A DNA stretch of 64,000 bases from CAYRWR01 sp964537555. Lineage in GTDB: Bacteria > Spirochaetota > Brevinematia > Brevinematales > CAYRWR01. Below the pieces are notes generated by a model. It ran no database searches. It was not told where the DNA came from and saw nothing but the letters and a program-made list of their open reading frames with translations. The stretch spans positions 112,145 through 176,144 of the forward strand of contig CAZIAD010000001.1 of assembly GCA_964537555.1 (NCBI GenBank), in the 5' to 3' direction. This document shows positions 8,427 through 17,817 of this stretch, piece by piece. Made by a program: the position numbers and the translations under genes. Numbering within the stretch: position 1 is the stretch's first letter; the number at the start of each line of letters is the position of its first letter.

Positions 8427-9356
8427 ATGGATTCTAAAATGATGAGGCTGATCCTGGTTTTAGTCATCTCATTAACTGCCTGTGCCACACCCTCTGAGGC
8501 AGGAATTTCTCCGGCAGGTAATCAGGATATCTTATCAAAAGATTTTCCCGCTTTTTCCTTTCAGGAAATCTGGCATTATACAGAGATCTATAAGATGATG
8601 CGTTTTGAACCGGTATCCAATACCCGCCAAAAATTACCGCAATACTACCCTGAATCTAAAGTAGTAGAGATAGTACCCACAAAAAACCTGTACCTGATCG
8701 GCACCATTCCTCAGGCTAAAAAACAGGAGATCATCATCCGGGGTACTGCTAATTTTAAAAACGCTCTTCTGGACATCGAGTATTCCAAAGTAATGGACAA
8801 AAAACTGGGGATCTACCTGCACAAAGGGTTCAGGAAATCTGCCTGGGCCGTATATCAGGATGTAAAACAGTATCTTCGTCCCGGCTATAGGATCACTTTA
8901 TGCGGACAGTCTCTGGGGGCAGCCGAAGCCCTGATCGTAGCGTTTTATCTCATCGATGATGGCTATGACGTGGAAAAAGTACTGGACTTCGGACAGCCTA
9001 AGGTCACAGACTGGCAGGGTATTCAGAAATTTAAAGATATAAATCTCATTAGAATAGTCGATGAAAATGACATCGTGCCTCTGGTTCCTCCCAGTAATGT
9101 GAGATACAAAAAGAATCCCTATCGTCATTTGGGCCCGGAGATGATCCTGCTGGATGGGCCTTATTTTTGCCTGCTCGATGAAAGGACAGTCGAACAACAG
9201 CGCGTTACCGATTTCTGGGCAAACCTGAAAAACGAGGCTTTTAAAAGCGAACTCAAAGAACACCTCTTTCCCAGTTATATTGCGCATTTGAAGCCCAAGC
9301 TGGAAAAAGCCATACTGGTACCCTATGCCGACCGTAAGAAATATTTAAGCAAATAA
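8427..9356 (+). CDS. Class 3 lipase-like lipoprotein
   Basis: 309 residues with a lipoprotein signal (SLTAC). The alpha/beta-hydrolase core holds the nucleophile elbow CGQSLGAAEA (Ser162), the acid in ENDIVPLVPP (Asp215) and His234 in YRHLGPE, in the order and spacing of lipase class 3. It probably hydrolyses acylglycerols or other esters outside the inner membrane. It stands alone between a lipoprotein gene and the convergent ribA. Confidence 0.85.
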   Translation: MDSKMMRLILVLVISLTACATPSEAGISPAGNQDILSKDFPAFSFQEIWHYTEIYKMMRFEPVSNTRQKLPQYYPESKVVEIVPTKNLYLIGTIPQAKKQEIIIRGTANFKNALLDIEYSKVMDKKLGIYLHKGFRKSAWAVYQDVKQYLRPGYRITLCGQSLGAAEALIVAFYLIDDGYDVEKVLDFGQPKVTDWQGIQKFKDINLIRIVDENDIVPLVPPSNVRYKKNPYRHLGPEMILLDGPYFCLLDERTVEQQRVTDFWANLKNEAFKSELKEHLFPSYIAHLKPKLEKAILVPYADRKKYLSK

Positions 9357-9401
9357 CAATTTTCTATATTGTTTTTTGAAATCATGCTCATTCCAAAAAC
9401 C

Positions 9402-10094
9402 TTAGTGATCCAGATTGAGCAAATGGCCGAAGCGTTCTTTCTTGGTAGCCAGGTATTTTTCATTATGCTTATGTGCCGGTATCTCATGCTGCACCCTTTG
9501 GGCCACTTTCAGGCCGTACTTCTCTACCGCTTCCACTTTCTCCGGGTTATTGGTCAGGAGCCTTACACTTTTTACCCCCAGCTTCTTCAGCATCTCTATA
9601 GGAATAGCGTAGTCTCTTTCATCCGCCTGGAATCCCAGCCTGACATTGGCTTCCCAGGTATCCATACCCCCATCCTGCAGGGCATAGGCCCGCAGCTTAT
9701 TGAGGAGGCCGATGCCCCGGCCTTCCTCCTGGTGATACAGTACCATGCCCCGGCCCTCTTTTTCTATGAGTTTAAGGGCTTCACGGAGCTGTGAGCCGCA
9801 GTCACAGCGCAGACTACCCAGAGAGTCACCGGTAAGACAGGCAGAATGGATACGGACCAGCATATTTTCCCCATCATCTATGTCGCCTTTCTGGATAATA
9901 ATATGGTCCTTGCCATCCCGGTTATTCACAAATCCTACTATACGGAAATGACCGAACTGTGAGGGAAAGTCGGACACAGATACTACTTTGACACACAAAG
10001 ACTGGGTGCAGCTTAAACAGTCTTTTTCTTCGGGGCACATTCTGAGGCTGTCTATGTCCTGGGCGATTATCTCTTCGATAGAGGGTATTTGCAT
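9402..10094 (-). CDS. ribA: GTP cyclohydrolase II with a cysteine-rich N-terminus
   Basis: 230 residues. Opens the imidazole ring of GTP to give the first riboflavin precursor. Family motifs: the zinc ligands in ACLTGDSLGSLRCDC (C86, C97, C99), YHQEEGRGIGL and RLLTNNPEK. It is a stand-alone RibA, not fused to the RibB domain. The start ATG 10094 follows GGAG at six bases. Unusual: an extra N-terminal segment with four cysteines (C20, C26, C29, C34; spacing C-x5-C-x2-C-x4-C) ahead of the normal domain, which could bind zinc or an iron-sulphur cluster. The other riboflavin genes are not adjacent; ribF is at 36.3 kb. Confidence 0.93.
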   Translation of the reverse strand: MQIPSIEEIIAQDIDSLRMCPEEKDCLSCTQSLCVKVVSVSDFPSQFGHFRIVGFVNNRDGKDHIIIQKGDIDDGENMLVRIHSACLTGDSLGSLRCDCGSQLREALKLIEKEGRGMVLYHQEEGRGIGLLNKLRAYALQDGGMDTWEANVRLGFQADERDYAIPIEMLKKLGVKSVRLLTNNPEKVEAVEKYGLKVAQRVQHEIPAHKHNEKYLATKKERFGHLLNLDH

Positions 10095-10125
10095 GGGTTT
10101 CTCCGTATATTCTGAATTATGACTG

Positions 10126-10154
10126 AATATAATCATATAAAGAGATTAAGACAA
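10126..10154 (-). promoter_or_regulatory. Sigma70-type promoter of ribA
   Basis: TTGTCT (10154-10149), 17 bp, TATATT (10131-10126). No FMN-riboswitch-like leader fits in the ~30 bases that follow. Confidence 0.5.
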
Positions 10155-10224
10155 TAATATGAGAATCAAATAGTATCACAGCTTACAGTATGGCCACTCC
10201 AGGAATTTTCTCCTGTCCCTGACT

Positions 10225-10602
10225 TTAGAGGGGGGTATATTCCCACTGGAAATCATTCTCGTTTTCATCTATAGATAAGATACTTCCGTCAAAGTTAATG
10301 GCACCAGTGCTAATATTTCCTGTAGTGTAGTTTGAAATACTTATCTGATTACCCGATAAAAAATAGGAATTGGAGCTGATGCTGTACACGGCGTTATTGG
10401 TATAACTGATTCTGTTAAATTCTGTTGCCGTGATCTCTAACTCCAATTCTGAATCACTAAGGCTGGTATAAGTATAGGCATTGCCATTGATAGTCATAGC
10501 AGATAACCAGTAATGCCCAATGATATCAGCCGGAAGCAGAAAACATCCGCTCATAAAGAATGACACTGCAATTAATAAAACCATACTATACATTTTTTTC
10601 AT
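10225..10602 (-). CDS. Small lipoprotein of unknown function
   Basis: 125 residues with the lipobox FFMSGC. The mature part is short, Ser/Thr/Asn-rich and beta-stranded, ending in DFQWEYTPL, a pattern like lipocalin-type small lipoproteins. No family can be named. Confidence 0.7.
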   Translation of the reverse strand: MKKMYSMVLLIAVSFFMSGCFLLPADIIGHYWLSAMTINGNAYTYTSLSDSELELEITATEFNRISYTNNAVYSISSNSYFLSGNQISISNYTTGNISTGAINFDGSILSIDENENDFQWEYTPL

Positions 10603-10631
10603 TTTGACACTCCATCAGTTTTTATTAAATC

Positions 10632-10660
10632 AGTATACACACGTTTAAATCGAATTTCAA
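10632..10660 (-). promoter_or_regulatory. Sigma70-type promoter of the small lipoprotein
   Basis: TTGAAA (10660-10655), 17 bp, TATACT (10637-10632), 30 bp upstream of the ATG. Confidence 0.6.
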
Positions 10661-10701
10661 GAAAATGAATTAATCATAACTTTAAGCAAATATAGACCAG
10701 G

Positions 10702-11658
10702 TCAGTCCTCGGGCACCTTGATCACTACCTTTCCCCGGGTATGCCCGGCCTGCATGATCTTGTGGGCTTCTTTGACCTCTTTCCAGTTAAACACCTTCTG
10801 CAACTCGATAGTGAGATCGCCTTCTATATACCAGTAAATGAGCTGTTCCAGCTCACGGGTGTCAGGCTGGACAAAGACATAATGAAAGCTCATATCCCTG
10901 CCCTGTATCAGTTCCGGTTTTTCCTTGCCGATCAGGGACACCAGTCTTCCTCCCGGAGCGACATAATCATAGGCCTTGTCCAGAATATTTCCTCCCATCA
11001 GGTCGAATACCAGGTCAAATCCATGGGGATACTTACGGGGAATCTGCTCCTCCAGGGGGCCCTGCATATAGTCAATAAACTGGTCGGCTCCCAGCCCCTG
11101 GGCATATTCCCGGTTAGAGGGCCCGGCCACCGCTGTCACTTCGGCTCCCGCAATACGGCCTAACTGTATAGCAAAAGTCCCTACTCCACCGGTAGCACCT
11201 ATTATGAGCTGTCTCTGGCCTTTAGCCAGCTTACCGGCATCAAACAGAGCCTGATAAGCCGTCAATCCTGCCAGAGGCAGGGCGGCTGCCTTTTCAAAAC
11301 TCATAGTAGAGGGCTTGGCTACCAGGTAGCATTCGGGCAAAGTGATGTACTGAGCATAAGTACCTTCATGGATGCTGAGGCGGCGGGCATAAGCCATCAC
11401 AGCCTGGCCTACCTGATAACGCCGGGCTCCATGTCCTCGCTTAATAACAGTACCTGACATATCCCAGCCCAAAGTTATGGGGAAAACATTAGGCATACGG
11501 TCGGCCAGCTTACCTGCCCTGATCTTCCAGTCTACCGGATTGACCCCTGCTGAGTGGATCCTGACCACGACTTCTCCCTCTTCCGGTTCCCGCAGAGGAA
11601 TATCCTGTTCTATAAGGACATCCAGTCCTCCGTACTCATTTATAGCAATGGCTTTCAT
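10702..11658 (-). CDS. NADPH:quinone oxidoreductase-type dehydrogenase (zinc-free MDR family)
   Basis: 318 residues. The N-terminal GroES-like domain lacks the catalytic zinc Cys/His set of alcohol dehydrogenases. The Rossmann domain has the nucleotide motif GATGGVGTFAIQLG at about 155. SAGVNPVDWKIRAG and LPLAGLTAYQAL are typical of quinone oxidoreductases and zeta-crystallins. It should reduce quinones or enones with NAD(P)H in the cytoplasm. The true substrate cannot be told. It stands alone and is divergent from the MATE gene. Confidence 0.88.
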   Translation of the reverse strand: MKAIAINEYGGLDVLIEQDIPLREPEEGEVVVRIHSAGVNPVDWKIRAGKLADRMPNVFPITLGWDMSGTVIKRGHGARRYQVGQAVMAYARRLSIHEGTYAQYITLPECYLVAKPSTMSFEKAAALPLAGLTAYQALFDAGKLAKGQRQLIIGATGGVGTFAIQLGRIAGAEVTAVAGPSNREYAQGLGADQFIDYMQGPLEEQIPRKYPHGFDLVFDLMGGNILDKAYDYVAPGGRLVSLIGKEKPELIQGRDMSFHYVFVQPDTRELEQLIYWYIEGDLTIELQKVFNWKEVKEAHKIMQAGHTRGKVVIKVPED

Positions 11659-11684
11659 ATCCCTTCCTTCTCGTAATATATTTC

Positions 11685-11713
11685 ATATTAGCATAAGCCG
11701 GGGCAGCAATCAA
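11685..11713 (-). promoter_or_regulatory. Sigma70-type promoter of the quinone oxidoreductase
   Basis: TTGATT (11713-11708), 17 bp, TAATAT (11690-11685), 26 bp before the ATG. Confidence 0.55.
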
Positions 11714-11752
11714 GAAAATCAGCAGCTATTCCGGACTATATCACCTATACTA

Positions 11753-11781
11753 TTGACTATAGAGGAGGCAATGACTATATT
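11753..11781 (+). promoter_or_regulatory. Sigma70-type promoter of the MATE gene
   Basis: TTGACT (11753-11758), 17 bp, TATATT (11776-11781), 39 bp before the ATG. Confidence 0.6.
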
Positions 11782-11820
11782 TTTCTTTCTAAAAAAAATA
11801 CATAAAGACAGGAAATAAAC

Positions 11821-13233
11821 ATGAATCAGACGAAAGGGGTACAGACCCTGCTGGGAGACCCAAAAAAAGCCATTATCAGCCTTTCCATACCCATGATCAT
11901 CGCTATGTCTTCTCAATCCATCTATAACCTGGCAGATGCCATCTGGGTATCGGGGATTCCATTGATAGGAAACCAGGCTTTATCAGCAGTGGGTTTCTTT
12001 TTTCCCTTCTTCCTGCTGACCATGGCCCTGTCTGTGGGTATTGGTATCGGTGGTGGGACTGCCATCTCCCGTAAGATCGGGGAGCATGATCAGGATGGAG
12101 TCAATTCAGTGGGAGCTCATACCATCATCATCATGCTGCTGGTAGCCGTACTTTTAACAGTACTTTTCCTGTTGTTTCAAAAGCCCATATTTATAGCAAT
12201 GGGTGCCCAGGAATCACTGGAGTCGGCCCTGTCCTATAGTACCATTATGTTTTCAGCCACTCTGTTTATATTCTTTACCAATATTGCCAATGCTCTGCTG
12301 CGTAGTGAGGGCAATGTTAAGCGGGCCATGACCGCCATATTGATCGGGACTGTACTGAATATCGTTCTGGACCCTATTTTTATTTTCACCCAGATACCGG
12401 GTATCCCTTTTAAGTTCGGCCTGGGATTAGGTATAGCCGGGGCAGCCTATGCTTCTGTGTTATCAATGTTCATATCCTCTCTTTTTCTGTTTAAATGGCT
12501 CTTTATCGATAAAAACAATCATGTTCAGTTCCATTTTAAAGGATTCCGCTTTAAAAAGAAGATTATTCAGGATATCGTGAAGGTAGGGCTGCCCTCCTCC
12601 CTGTCTCAGTCTGCCATGGCTATTATGAATGTAGCTATTATCAAATTTCTCTCTTTTTTGAGTAATGATAATGGGGTGGCCATTTTTACTGCGGGATGGC
12701 GTATAGTAGCCTTTGCTATCCTGCCCATGATCGGGATGGCTACTGCCGTGACCTCAGTATCCGGTGCTGCCTATGGTGCCAGGAGTTATGACAAGCTGGA
12801 AGTCTCACATGCTTTTTCTATACAGATAGGCATAGTCATAGAGCTGGTCCTGGCAGGCCTGGTGTACTGGTTTGCCCCCCAGATCGTCAGGATATTTACT
12901 TATACCGGTTCTACCTCTTCTCTGGCACCCGATATAGTCATCATGCTGCGTATCATGTGTATCTTCTTTCCCTCTGTGGCAGGAGGCATGCTCAGCTCTT
13001 CCATGTTTGAAGGGACAGGCCAGGGTATGAAATCCCTGACTATCACCCTCTTAAGGACTATTACCCTGGGAGTATTTTTTGCCTGGCTGCTGGCCTTCCC
13101 CCTCAACATGGGAGTGACCGGGGTATACTACGGGATCGCCATCGGTTCCTGGATTTCCAGTATTTTCGCCTTTATCTGGGGCCGGGTATTTATCCGGGGC
13201 CTGCAAAACAGTATAAAAACACCCTCTGCCTAA
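11821..13233 (+). CDS. MATE-family multidrug/cation efflux pump
   Basis: 470 residues with about twelve membrane helices in two homologous halves. The N-terminal half has SIPMIIAMSSQSIYNLADAIWVS and the second half KVGLPSSLSQSAMA, both typical MATE helix 1/7 signatures. These antiporters use Na+ or H+ to export cationic compounds. Which ones cannot be said. Its stop codon lies inside a terminator hairpin shared with the convergent gene. Confidence 0.93.
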   Translation: MNQTKGVQTLLGDPKKAIISLSIPMIIAMSSQSIYNLADAIWVSGIPLIGNQALSAVGFFFPFFLLTMALSVGIGIGGGTAISRKIGEHDQDGVNSVGAHTIIIMLLVAVLLTVLFLLFQKPIFIAMGAQESLESALSYSTIMFSATLFIFFTNIANALLRSEGNVKRAMTAILIGTVLNIVLDPIFIFTQIPGIPFKFGLGLGIAGAAYASVLSMFISSLFLFKWLFIDKNNHVQFHFKGFRFKKKIIQDIVKVGLPSSLSQSAMAIMNVAIIKFLSFLSNDNGVAIFTAGWRIVAFAILPMIGMATAVTSVSGAAYGARSYDKLEVSHAFSIQIGIVIELVLAGLVYWFAPQIVRIFTYTGSTSSLAPDIVIMLRIMCIFFPSVAGGMLSSSMFEGTGQGMKSLTITLLRTITLGVFFAWLLAFPLNMGVTGVYYGIAIGSWISSIFAFIWGRVFIRGLQNSIKTPSA

Positions 13234-13244
13234 GCAGAGGGTGT
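13214..13244 (-). terminator. Terminator between convergent genes
   Basis: Perfect 11-bp stem ACACCCTCTGC / GCAGAGGGTGT with a 4-base loop (13219-13244). On the minus strand it runs into TTTTT and ends the ankyrin lipoprotein transcript; on the plus strand a weaker T tract follows some ten bases later. It overlaps the last codons of the MATE gene. Confidence 0.8.
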
Positions 13245-13261
13245 TATGTATGATTTTTGAA

Positions 13262-14455
13262 TTACTCTAATGTTTTTTTCAACCTGGCTATATTCAGCCC
13301 TTTTTTAAGCAGGGGCTTAAGATCATCTTTTGTAAAAAGCCTGTCCCCTTCTTCCCCAGCAGACTGTACTTCAATATATCCCTGATATTTAGGGCCGTTC
13401 AGTATCTTAAAGCTGAGGGGCAGGCCCACATCCTGGACAGCTCGCAGCACGCTTTGGAGTAGCCTCATATCACACTGTTCCCCCACCAGTATGTTCAGGT
13501 GCCGGGCGGGTATTCCTCCCGGACTGCTGAATACCACTTCATCAAACATTCCCTGCCTTATCAAATCCAGAGATATTTTTTCCCGAAGATTTCGCCCCTG
13601 GGGTATGCCGTAATCCAGGACAATAGCATAATCCCGGTCAGGATACTGATATGTCTCATCATCCTGGCTTCTAAAGACTATCATTGACTGTCTTTTATGG
13701 AAACGTGCCAGGATTTTTTCCAGGACATCTGATGATGCTGTGAGCAGAGAAACAGTCTTTGGTGCATTCAGTTCTTTAGCCAGGGCCAATGCTGTCTTAC
13801 CATCATCATTTTTAATTTCCCTGTCAGCTCCTCTGAGCAGGATCCTGCTGATCAGTTCCTCGCACAGACTCAATTCATCATAAACCCGCAGATGTTCACT
13901 TAACAGATCCAGGCGCTGAGGATGGAAGTAGTAAAAGAGTAGCTGCAGCTGCTCCTGATAGCTCAGGCCATCATACAGAGTGCTAGCACTGCTACCTACA
14001 GGCGCGATCAGAGTACTGATATATTCCAGATAGGCAGCAGGTTCCAGGTACTTCTTAGAGTTCATGATAAATTCTATAATAGTACTGATACCCTCCATAC
14101 GGGAGTGAAAAAATTTTATTTGGTTTTCAATTCCCCGGAGAGTGATCTCATTGAGACGGGCTTTGTCCAAAGCCTGAAAGGCATCCACCATTTCCTGTGA
14201 TCGGGCCAGGTCTTTTTCACAGCGATCTGCTTTTATGACCAGATGATGCAGGGCGCTCCGGCCTTGTTCATCCCGTAGATCACTATCTATCTGGCCCTGA
14301 TTCTTTATATAAAAATCATAGGCCTGTTGCAGTTCCTGGGTATCCAGGATCTCCAGGAATTGCTCACTGAGCTCTCTGGAATATTTTTTACTACATGAAG
14401 ACTGGATGATAAATAGTGACAGTAATAGCCCCAGTCTGATCAATGTTTTCCCCAT
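13262..14455 (-). CDS. Ankyrin-repeat lipoprotein
   Basis: 397 residues with lipobox QSSC (Cys21). Two recognisable ankyrin units are present: DEQGRSALHHLVIKA near residue 63 and GADREIKNDDGKTALALA near 215, with helical sequence between that looks like diverged repeats. The C-terminal ~150 residues are not ankyrin-like and hold a beta/alpha domain of unknown identity. Lipidation suggests a periplasmic protein-binding role. The start follows GGAGGAG. Confidence 0.8.
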   Translation of the reverse strand: MGKTLIRLGLLLSLFIIQSSCSKKYSRELSEQFLEILDTQELQQAYDFYIKNQGQIDSDLRDEQGRSALHHLVIKADRCEKDLARSQEMVDAFQALDKARLNEITLRGIENQIKFFHSRMEGISTIIEFIMNSKKYLEPAAYLEYISTLIAPVGSSASTLYDGLSYQEQLQLLFYYFHPQRLDLLSEHLRVYDELSLCEELISRILLRGADREIKNDDGKTALALAKELNAPKTVSLLTASSDVLEKILARFHKRQSMIVFRSQDDETYQYPDRDYAIVLDYGIPQGRNLREKISLDLIRQGMFDEVVFSSPGGIPARHLNILVGEQCDMRLLQSVLRAVQDVGLPLSFKILNGPKYQGYIEVQSAGEEGDRLFTKDDLKPLLKKGLNIARLKKTLE

Positions 14456-14617
14456 AATCGACTCCTCCGGATTTTCTCTCTATTGTTTTAAAATTTTCTC
14501 CCTAAAATTATAGACCGTTTTACCTGATTTTGGAAGCATATTATTGAATTAAGAGCCTTTTTGGTAGACAATTTCAATTCTATTAACTAAAATAATTAAA
14601 AAAAGATCCGGAATTCT

Positions 14618-15253
14618 ATGAAAGAGCAAAACAACAGTCCTTACGACAAGATCAGTTCTATGTATGATATTCTGTCAGAAGCCAGCGAGCGCCGCTTTAA
14701 AGAGATCGGACTGGAACTGCTTGCCCCCCGGACTGGAGAACACATCCTGGAGCCGGGCTGCGGTACAGGCACAGTCCTGATCAGACTATCCTCTCTGGTA
14801 GGAAAGACAGGCCGGGTGACCGGCATAGATCTTTCCACCGGAATGCTGGATGTCTGCCGTAAAAAGATCGCTAAGCAGGACCCCGCTCCCGGCAATATCG
14901 ATGTAATGGAAGGGGATATACGCACTCTTTCCCTGCCCGATAACAGTATGGATGCTGTGTTTATCAGCTTCAGCCTGGAGCTATTCAGCCATGAAGATAT
15001 GCTGAAAGTGCTGGCTCAGTGCCGCCGTGTCCTCAGGGAACAAGGGCGTATAGTGGTGGTATCCCTGTCCACAGAGGGACGCAAGGGTGCCCTCTATCCG
15101 GTGTACCAGTGGAGCCATAAGACCTTTCCCCAGTGGGTGGACTGCCGGCCCATAGACCTGCGCGCGCTACTGAGTGAGTCAGGATTCCAGGTCCAAAAAG
15201 GGGTGCTTCTCTCCATGTGGGGATTACCGGTGGATGTGGTCCTGGCGCAGTAA
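14618..15253 (+). CDS. Class I SAM-dependent methyltransferase (UbiE/Methyltransf_11 type)
   Basis: 211 residues with motif I ILEPGCGTGTVL, the acidic residue of motif II (GIDLSTGML) and motif post-I MEGDIRTLSLPDNSMDAVF. This is the UbiE-like class that methylates small molecules. No quinone gene is nearby, so the substrate is open. Confidence 0.88.
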   Translation: MKEQNNSPYDKISSMYDILSEASERRFKEIGLELLAPRTGEHILEPGCGTGTVLIRLSSLVGKTGRVTGIDLSTGMLDVCRKKIAKQDPAPGNIDVMEGDIRTLSLPDNSMDAVFISFSLELFSHEDMLKVLAQCRRVLREQGRIVVVSLSTEGRKGALYPVYQWSHKTFPQWVDCRPIDLRALLSESGFQVQKGVLLSMWGLPVDVVLAQ

Positions 15254-15312
15254 AGCATAGAAGAAAGTATTGCTTATCGAAAATTACTTAGCTTCCTCCC
15301 TATGGGTCTATG

Positions 15313-15981
15313 CTAAGTGTCGGCTTTCTCTCTAAACTCTATGATAATAGCTATCAGGCTCACTAAAAATACCATTCCGCCGATCTTCGTCCCCTCAGAG
15401 AGTATGGATGAATGTATGCTGTATCCTATGATACCTGTGATGCAAAAGATACCATTTATGACTAATGACCAGCCAGATATCCGTTTTGAATCTTTTATCA
15501 TCAGTATGCCGAAGATGATCGATGGGATACCCAGTATAGCATATGCCAGGCCGTTGAGATAGCCCACCAGGCTGTCCGGTACCGCCTGTATCATCTGATA
15601 GACCAGGGCAGGGGCCACACCTCCTAGCCGGGACTGACGGGCCAGATCTGGTACCCAGGATATTTGTATACTATAAGAAAAGATATTCAGTAAGCCATAT
15701 ACTGGTAAAAACATTATACCACTAATTGCCCACATGCTTTTTTTCCTGTAGAAAACATAGATGAAGCTGAATAAAAAAAGCACTGTGAAAGTCAATAACA
15801 GGGCATTTATATAATTAAGTGAAAATAGAAAACCTGCTGTAGAGACCCACCCGACATAGGCCCGCTCATCCCAATGAGGACTGATCTGAGTCAGTGATAT
15901 CCCCATCAGTATAACCCAGCACACCGTCATGATAGCTAAGACCAGCGAGATTCTTCTAATCCACAGCATCTCGTTTTTCAT
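15313..15981 (-). CDS. Polytopic membrane protein of unknown function
   Basis: 222 residues with six or seven hydrophobic helices and short loops. No motif recognised. ATG 15981 was chosen because AGGGAAG precedes it; an in-frame ATG at 15996 lacks a site. Confidence 0.7.
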   Translation of the reverse strand: MKNEMLWIRRISLVLAIMTVCWVILMGISLTQISPHWDERAYVGWVSTAGFLFSLNYINALLLTFTVLFLFSFIYVFYRKKSMWAISGIMFLPVYGLLNIFSYSIQISWVPDLARQSRLGGVAPALVYQMIQAVPDSLVGYLNGLAYAILGIPSIIFGILMIKDSKRISGWSLVINGIFCITGIIGYSIHSSILSEGTKIGGMVFLVSLIAIIIEFREKADT

Positions 15982-16016
15982 ACTTTCTTCCCTCATAAAA
16001 ACTGTGCCGATCCCAC

Positions 16017-17417
16017 CTATTTCACCGTCTTCAGCTTCTTCTCACCGTAATAATCAGCCATTTCTTTATAACCCGGCTTGGTCAGCCTGATCTTGCCTAT
16101 GTCATTACACTTCCCCCCTATGGTGACAGCTACGCTTTCACGGTTCAGGGTACAATAATAGTATCCTATCCATTTCCCCATCTTCAGGTCAGACATATAG
16201 TTCCCGCTGGATTCATTATGCTCACTGCGCCCCCGGAGCGGGAGGAGACGGTCTGAATAGAGGTACTGTTCGTGATGATTGGTGACCCAGGTATTATTTG
16301 TAGAGGGAGCCCGGGTAATGAGCCAGTAAATAGCATTGGTATAGGTCTGTTTTTCCCATTTATACAGGTCGGCCTGGTTTGATAATATGGCCAGTACATA
16401 CCCTCCGGTACCGTATTGATATCCATCCGAATACTGGTTGCTTTGCCACTGATTGGTAGAGGTGTATTGATTAGTGACACAGCGTAACTGATCCAGGTCT
16501 GAAGCGATCTCATAGCTGGTCTCCCGGTACAGCTTCATAGAGCTGGCCATCTGTTTTCCGGTCCGTATCAGAGGCAGGAAATACCCCTCGTTCTCCCCGG
16601 TATAGGCCAGTATACTGACCTCAGAGTCACGCTTAACGTCCAGACGAAAGGGCTTAGTATTGGTAGCTATGATGCGGGTAGTACCCCGATAGTCCAGCCC
16701 TTCGGCCAGGATAGTGACGATACGGGGCTTTTGGGACCCTTCGATCTCCAGATTTCCGGACAGGCAGGTGTGCTCTGTGATAGGGGCATCGATATTCCAG
16801 AAGCTGAGATGGGTCAGCTTAAAACTGAAATATTGCTTAGCCCCTTTTTTTATAATGCGGGGTGCAGATTCATAGATCCATTGTTGTTTTTTTTCGTCAT
16901 AACTGTATATTTTCATAGCCCGGACATCGCTGCCTGACAGGCTCTGATCCAGTGGATACTGCAGCTCTATGCTGGACCCTTCTACCAGTTTCAGTTCCTT
17001 GCCATCACCGGAGAGCAGGCTGATATCAAACAGGCCACCCGACTGGAAGATACCAGACTCAGTCCCATTATCAAAGCGGAAATCCAGCCCGGAAAAAGCA
17101 TACTGATCCGCGTTGTATTCGATAGCCTGTACAGTAAACTGTTTGACCATGCCCCGATTATCCATCACACTGGCATTTTTAAAATCCAGGCTGGCATTTT
17201 TTAACTGGACTATATTGTCTTTTGTCAGGTCTATATCCCGGCGTATCACCAGATGATCAGGCTGCAGCCATGCCGGAAGCCTGTGATAAAAGCTCATCGT
17301 GGGATCATCTTCAAACATGGCGATGCGCATAAACTCTTTATCTTCGGGAGGGCCAATAGAAAACAGTATTAAGGGAAATAAAATCAAAGACAGTAACTGA
17401 ATTTTTTTCACGGACAC
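16017..17417 (-). CDS. Large exported protein with a possible FAM171-like beta-sandwich
   Basis: 466 residues with a signal peptide. The region around 125-215 has the run of features (EGSSIELQYPL, then MKIYSYDEKKQQWIYES, then FKLTHLSFWNID) that resembles the beta-sandwich seen in FAM171-like and some large bacterial surface proteins; this is a by-eye match. The C-terminal half is Tyr/Asn/Trp-rich and beta-stranded. It has few cysteines. No enzymatic motif. The next gene upstream ends 40 bases away. Confidence 0.65.
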   Translation of the reverse strand: MSVKKIQLLSLILFPLILFSIGPPEDKEFMRIAMFEDDPTMSFYHRLPAWLQPDHLVIRRDIDLTKDNIVQLKNASLDFKNASVMDNRGMVKQFTVQAIEYNADQYAFSGLDFRFDNGTESGIFQSGGLFDISLLSGDGKELKLVEGSSIELQYPLDQSLSGSDVRAMKIYSYDEKKQQWIYESAPRIIKKGAKQYFSFKLTHLSFWNIDAPITEHTCLSGNLEIEGSQKPRIVTILAEGLDYRGTTRIIATNTKPFRLDVKRDSEVSILAYTGENEGYFLPLIRTGKQMASSMKLYRETSYEIASDLDQLRCVTNQYTSTNQWQSNQYSDGYQYGTGGYVLAILSNQADLYKWEKQTYTNAIYWLITRAPSTNNTWVTNHHEQYLYSDRLLPLRGRSEHNESSGNYMSDLKMGKWIGYYYCTLNRESVAVTIGGKCNDIGKIRLTKPGYKEMADYYGEKKLKTVK

Positions 17418-17457
17418 CCCCTTAATGACTGGATGAGATCAGAGATTTAGACAATCA

Positions 17458-17790
17458 CTACTTCACTTCACCGTTTTCCAGTATCATTCCCGGCTGGATG
17501 ATCTGGGTCATAATAACGATAGTGTTGAGGTCAAACAGGCAGCTCTGGGCGATGGACTGAGCCAGGCTGGTCTGTAGGACCTTGATCTTATTTGCAGGTA
17601 CTGTAGACGCTATATACAGGTGTACAATGAGCTGGTAATTCCTGCCCGCTTCTATACTGCCCTTGCTCACGGTGATAGTGATATCTTCCTCTTCAAATCC
17701 ACTGAGGTCTGACCACATCTTCACTATGCCCTGAGCCTGGGCTGCCAGGATCTCTCTTTTTGAAAAATTATTTATCATCACTATAGGCAT
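17458..17790 (-). CDS. Tautomerase-superfamily-like small protein
   Basis: 110 residues starting Met-Pro-Ile-Val. A proline that becomes residue 1 after Met removal, followed by a strand, a helix (KREILAAQAQGIVKMWSDLSG) and a strand (DITITVSK), is the beta-alpha-beta plan of the 4-oxalocrotonate tautomerase/MIF superfamily, where Pro1 is the catalytic base. The similarity is structural reasoning from sequence, not a firm match. GAGGA precedes the ATG. Confidence 0.55.
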   Translation of the reverse strand: MPIVMINNFSKREILAAQAQGIVKMWSDLSGFEEEDITITVSKGSIEAGRNYQLIVHLYIASTVPANKIKVLQTSLAQSIAQSCLFDLNTIVIMTQIIQPGMILENGEVK

Positions 17791-17817
17791 AATTCCTCCT
17801 CATGAACAGGACTATTC

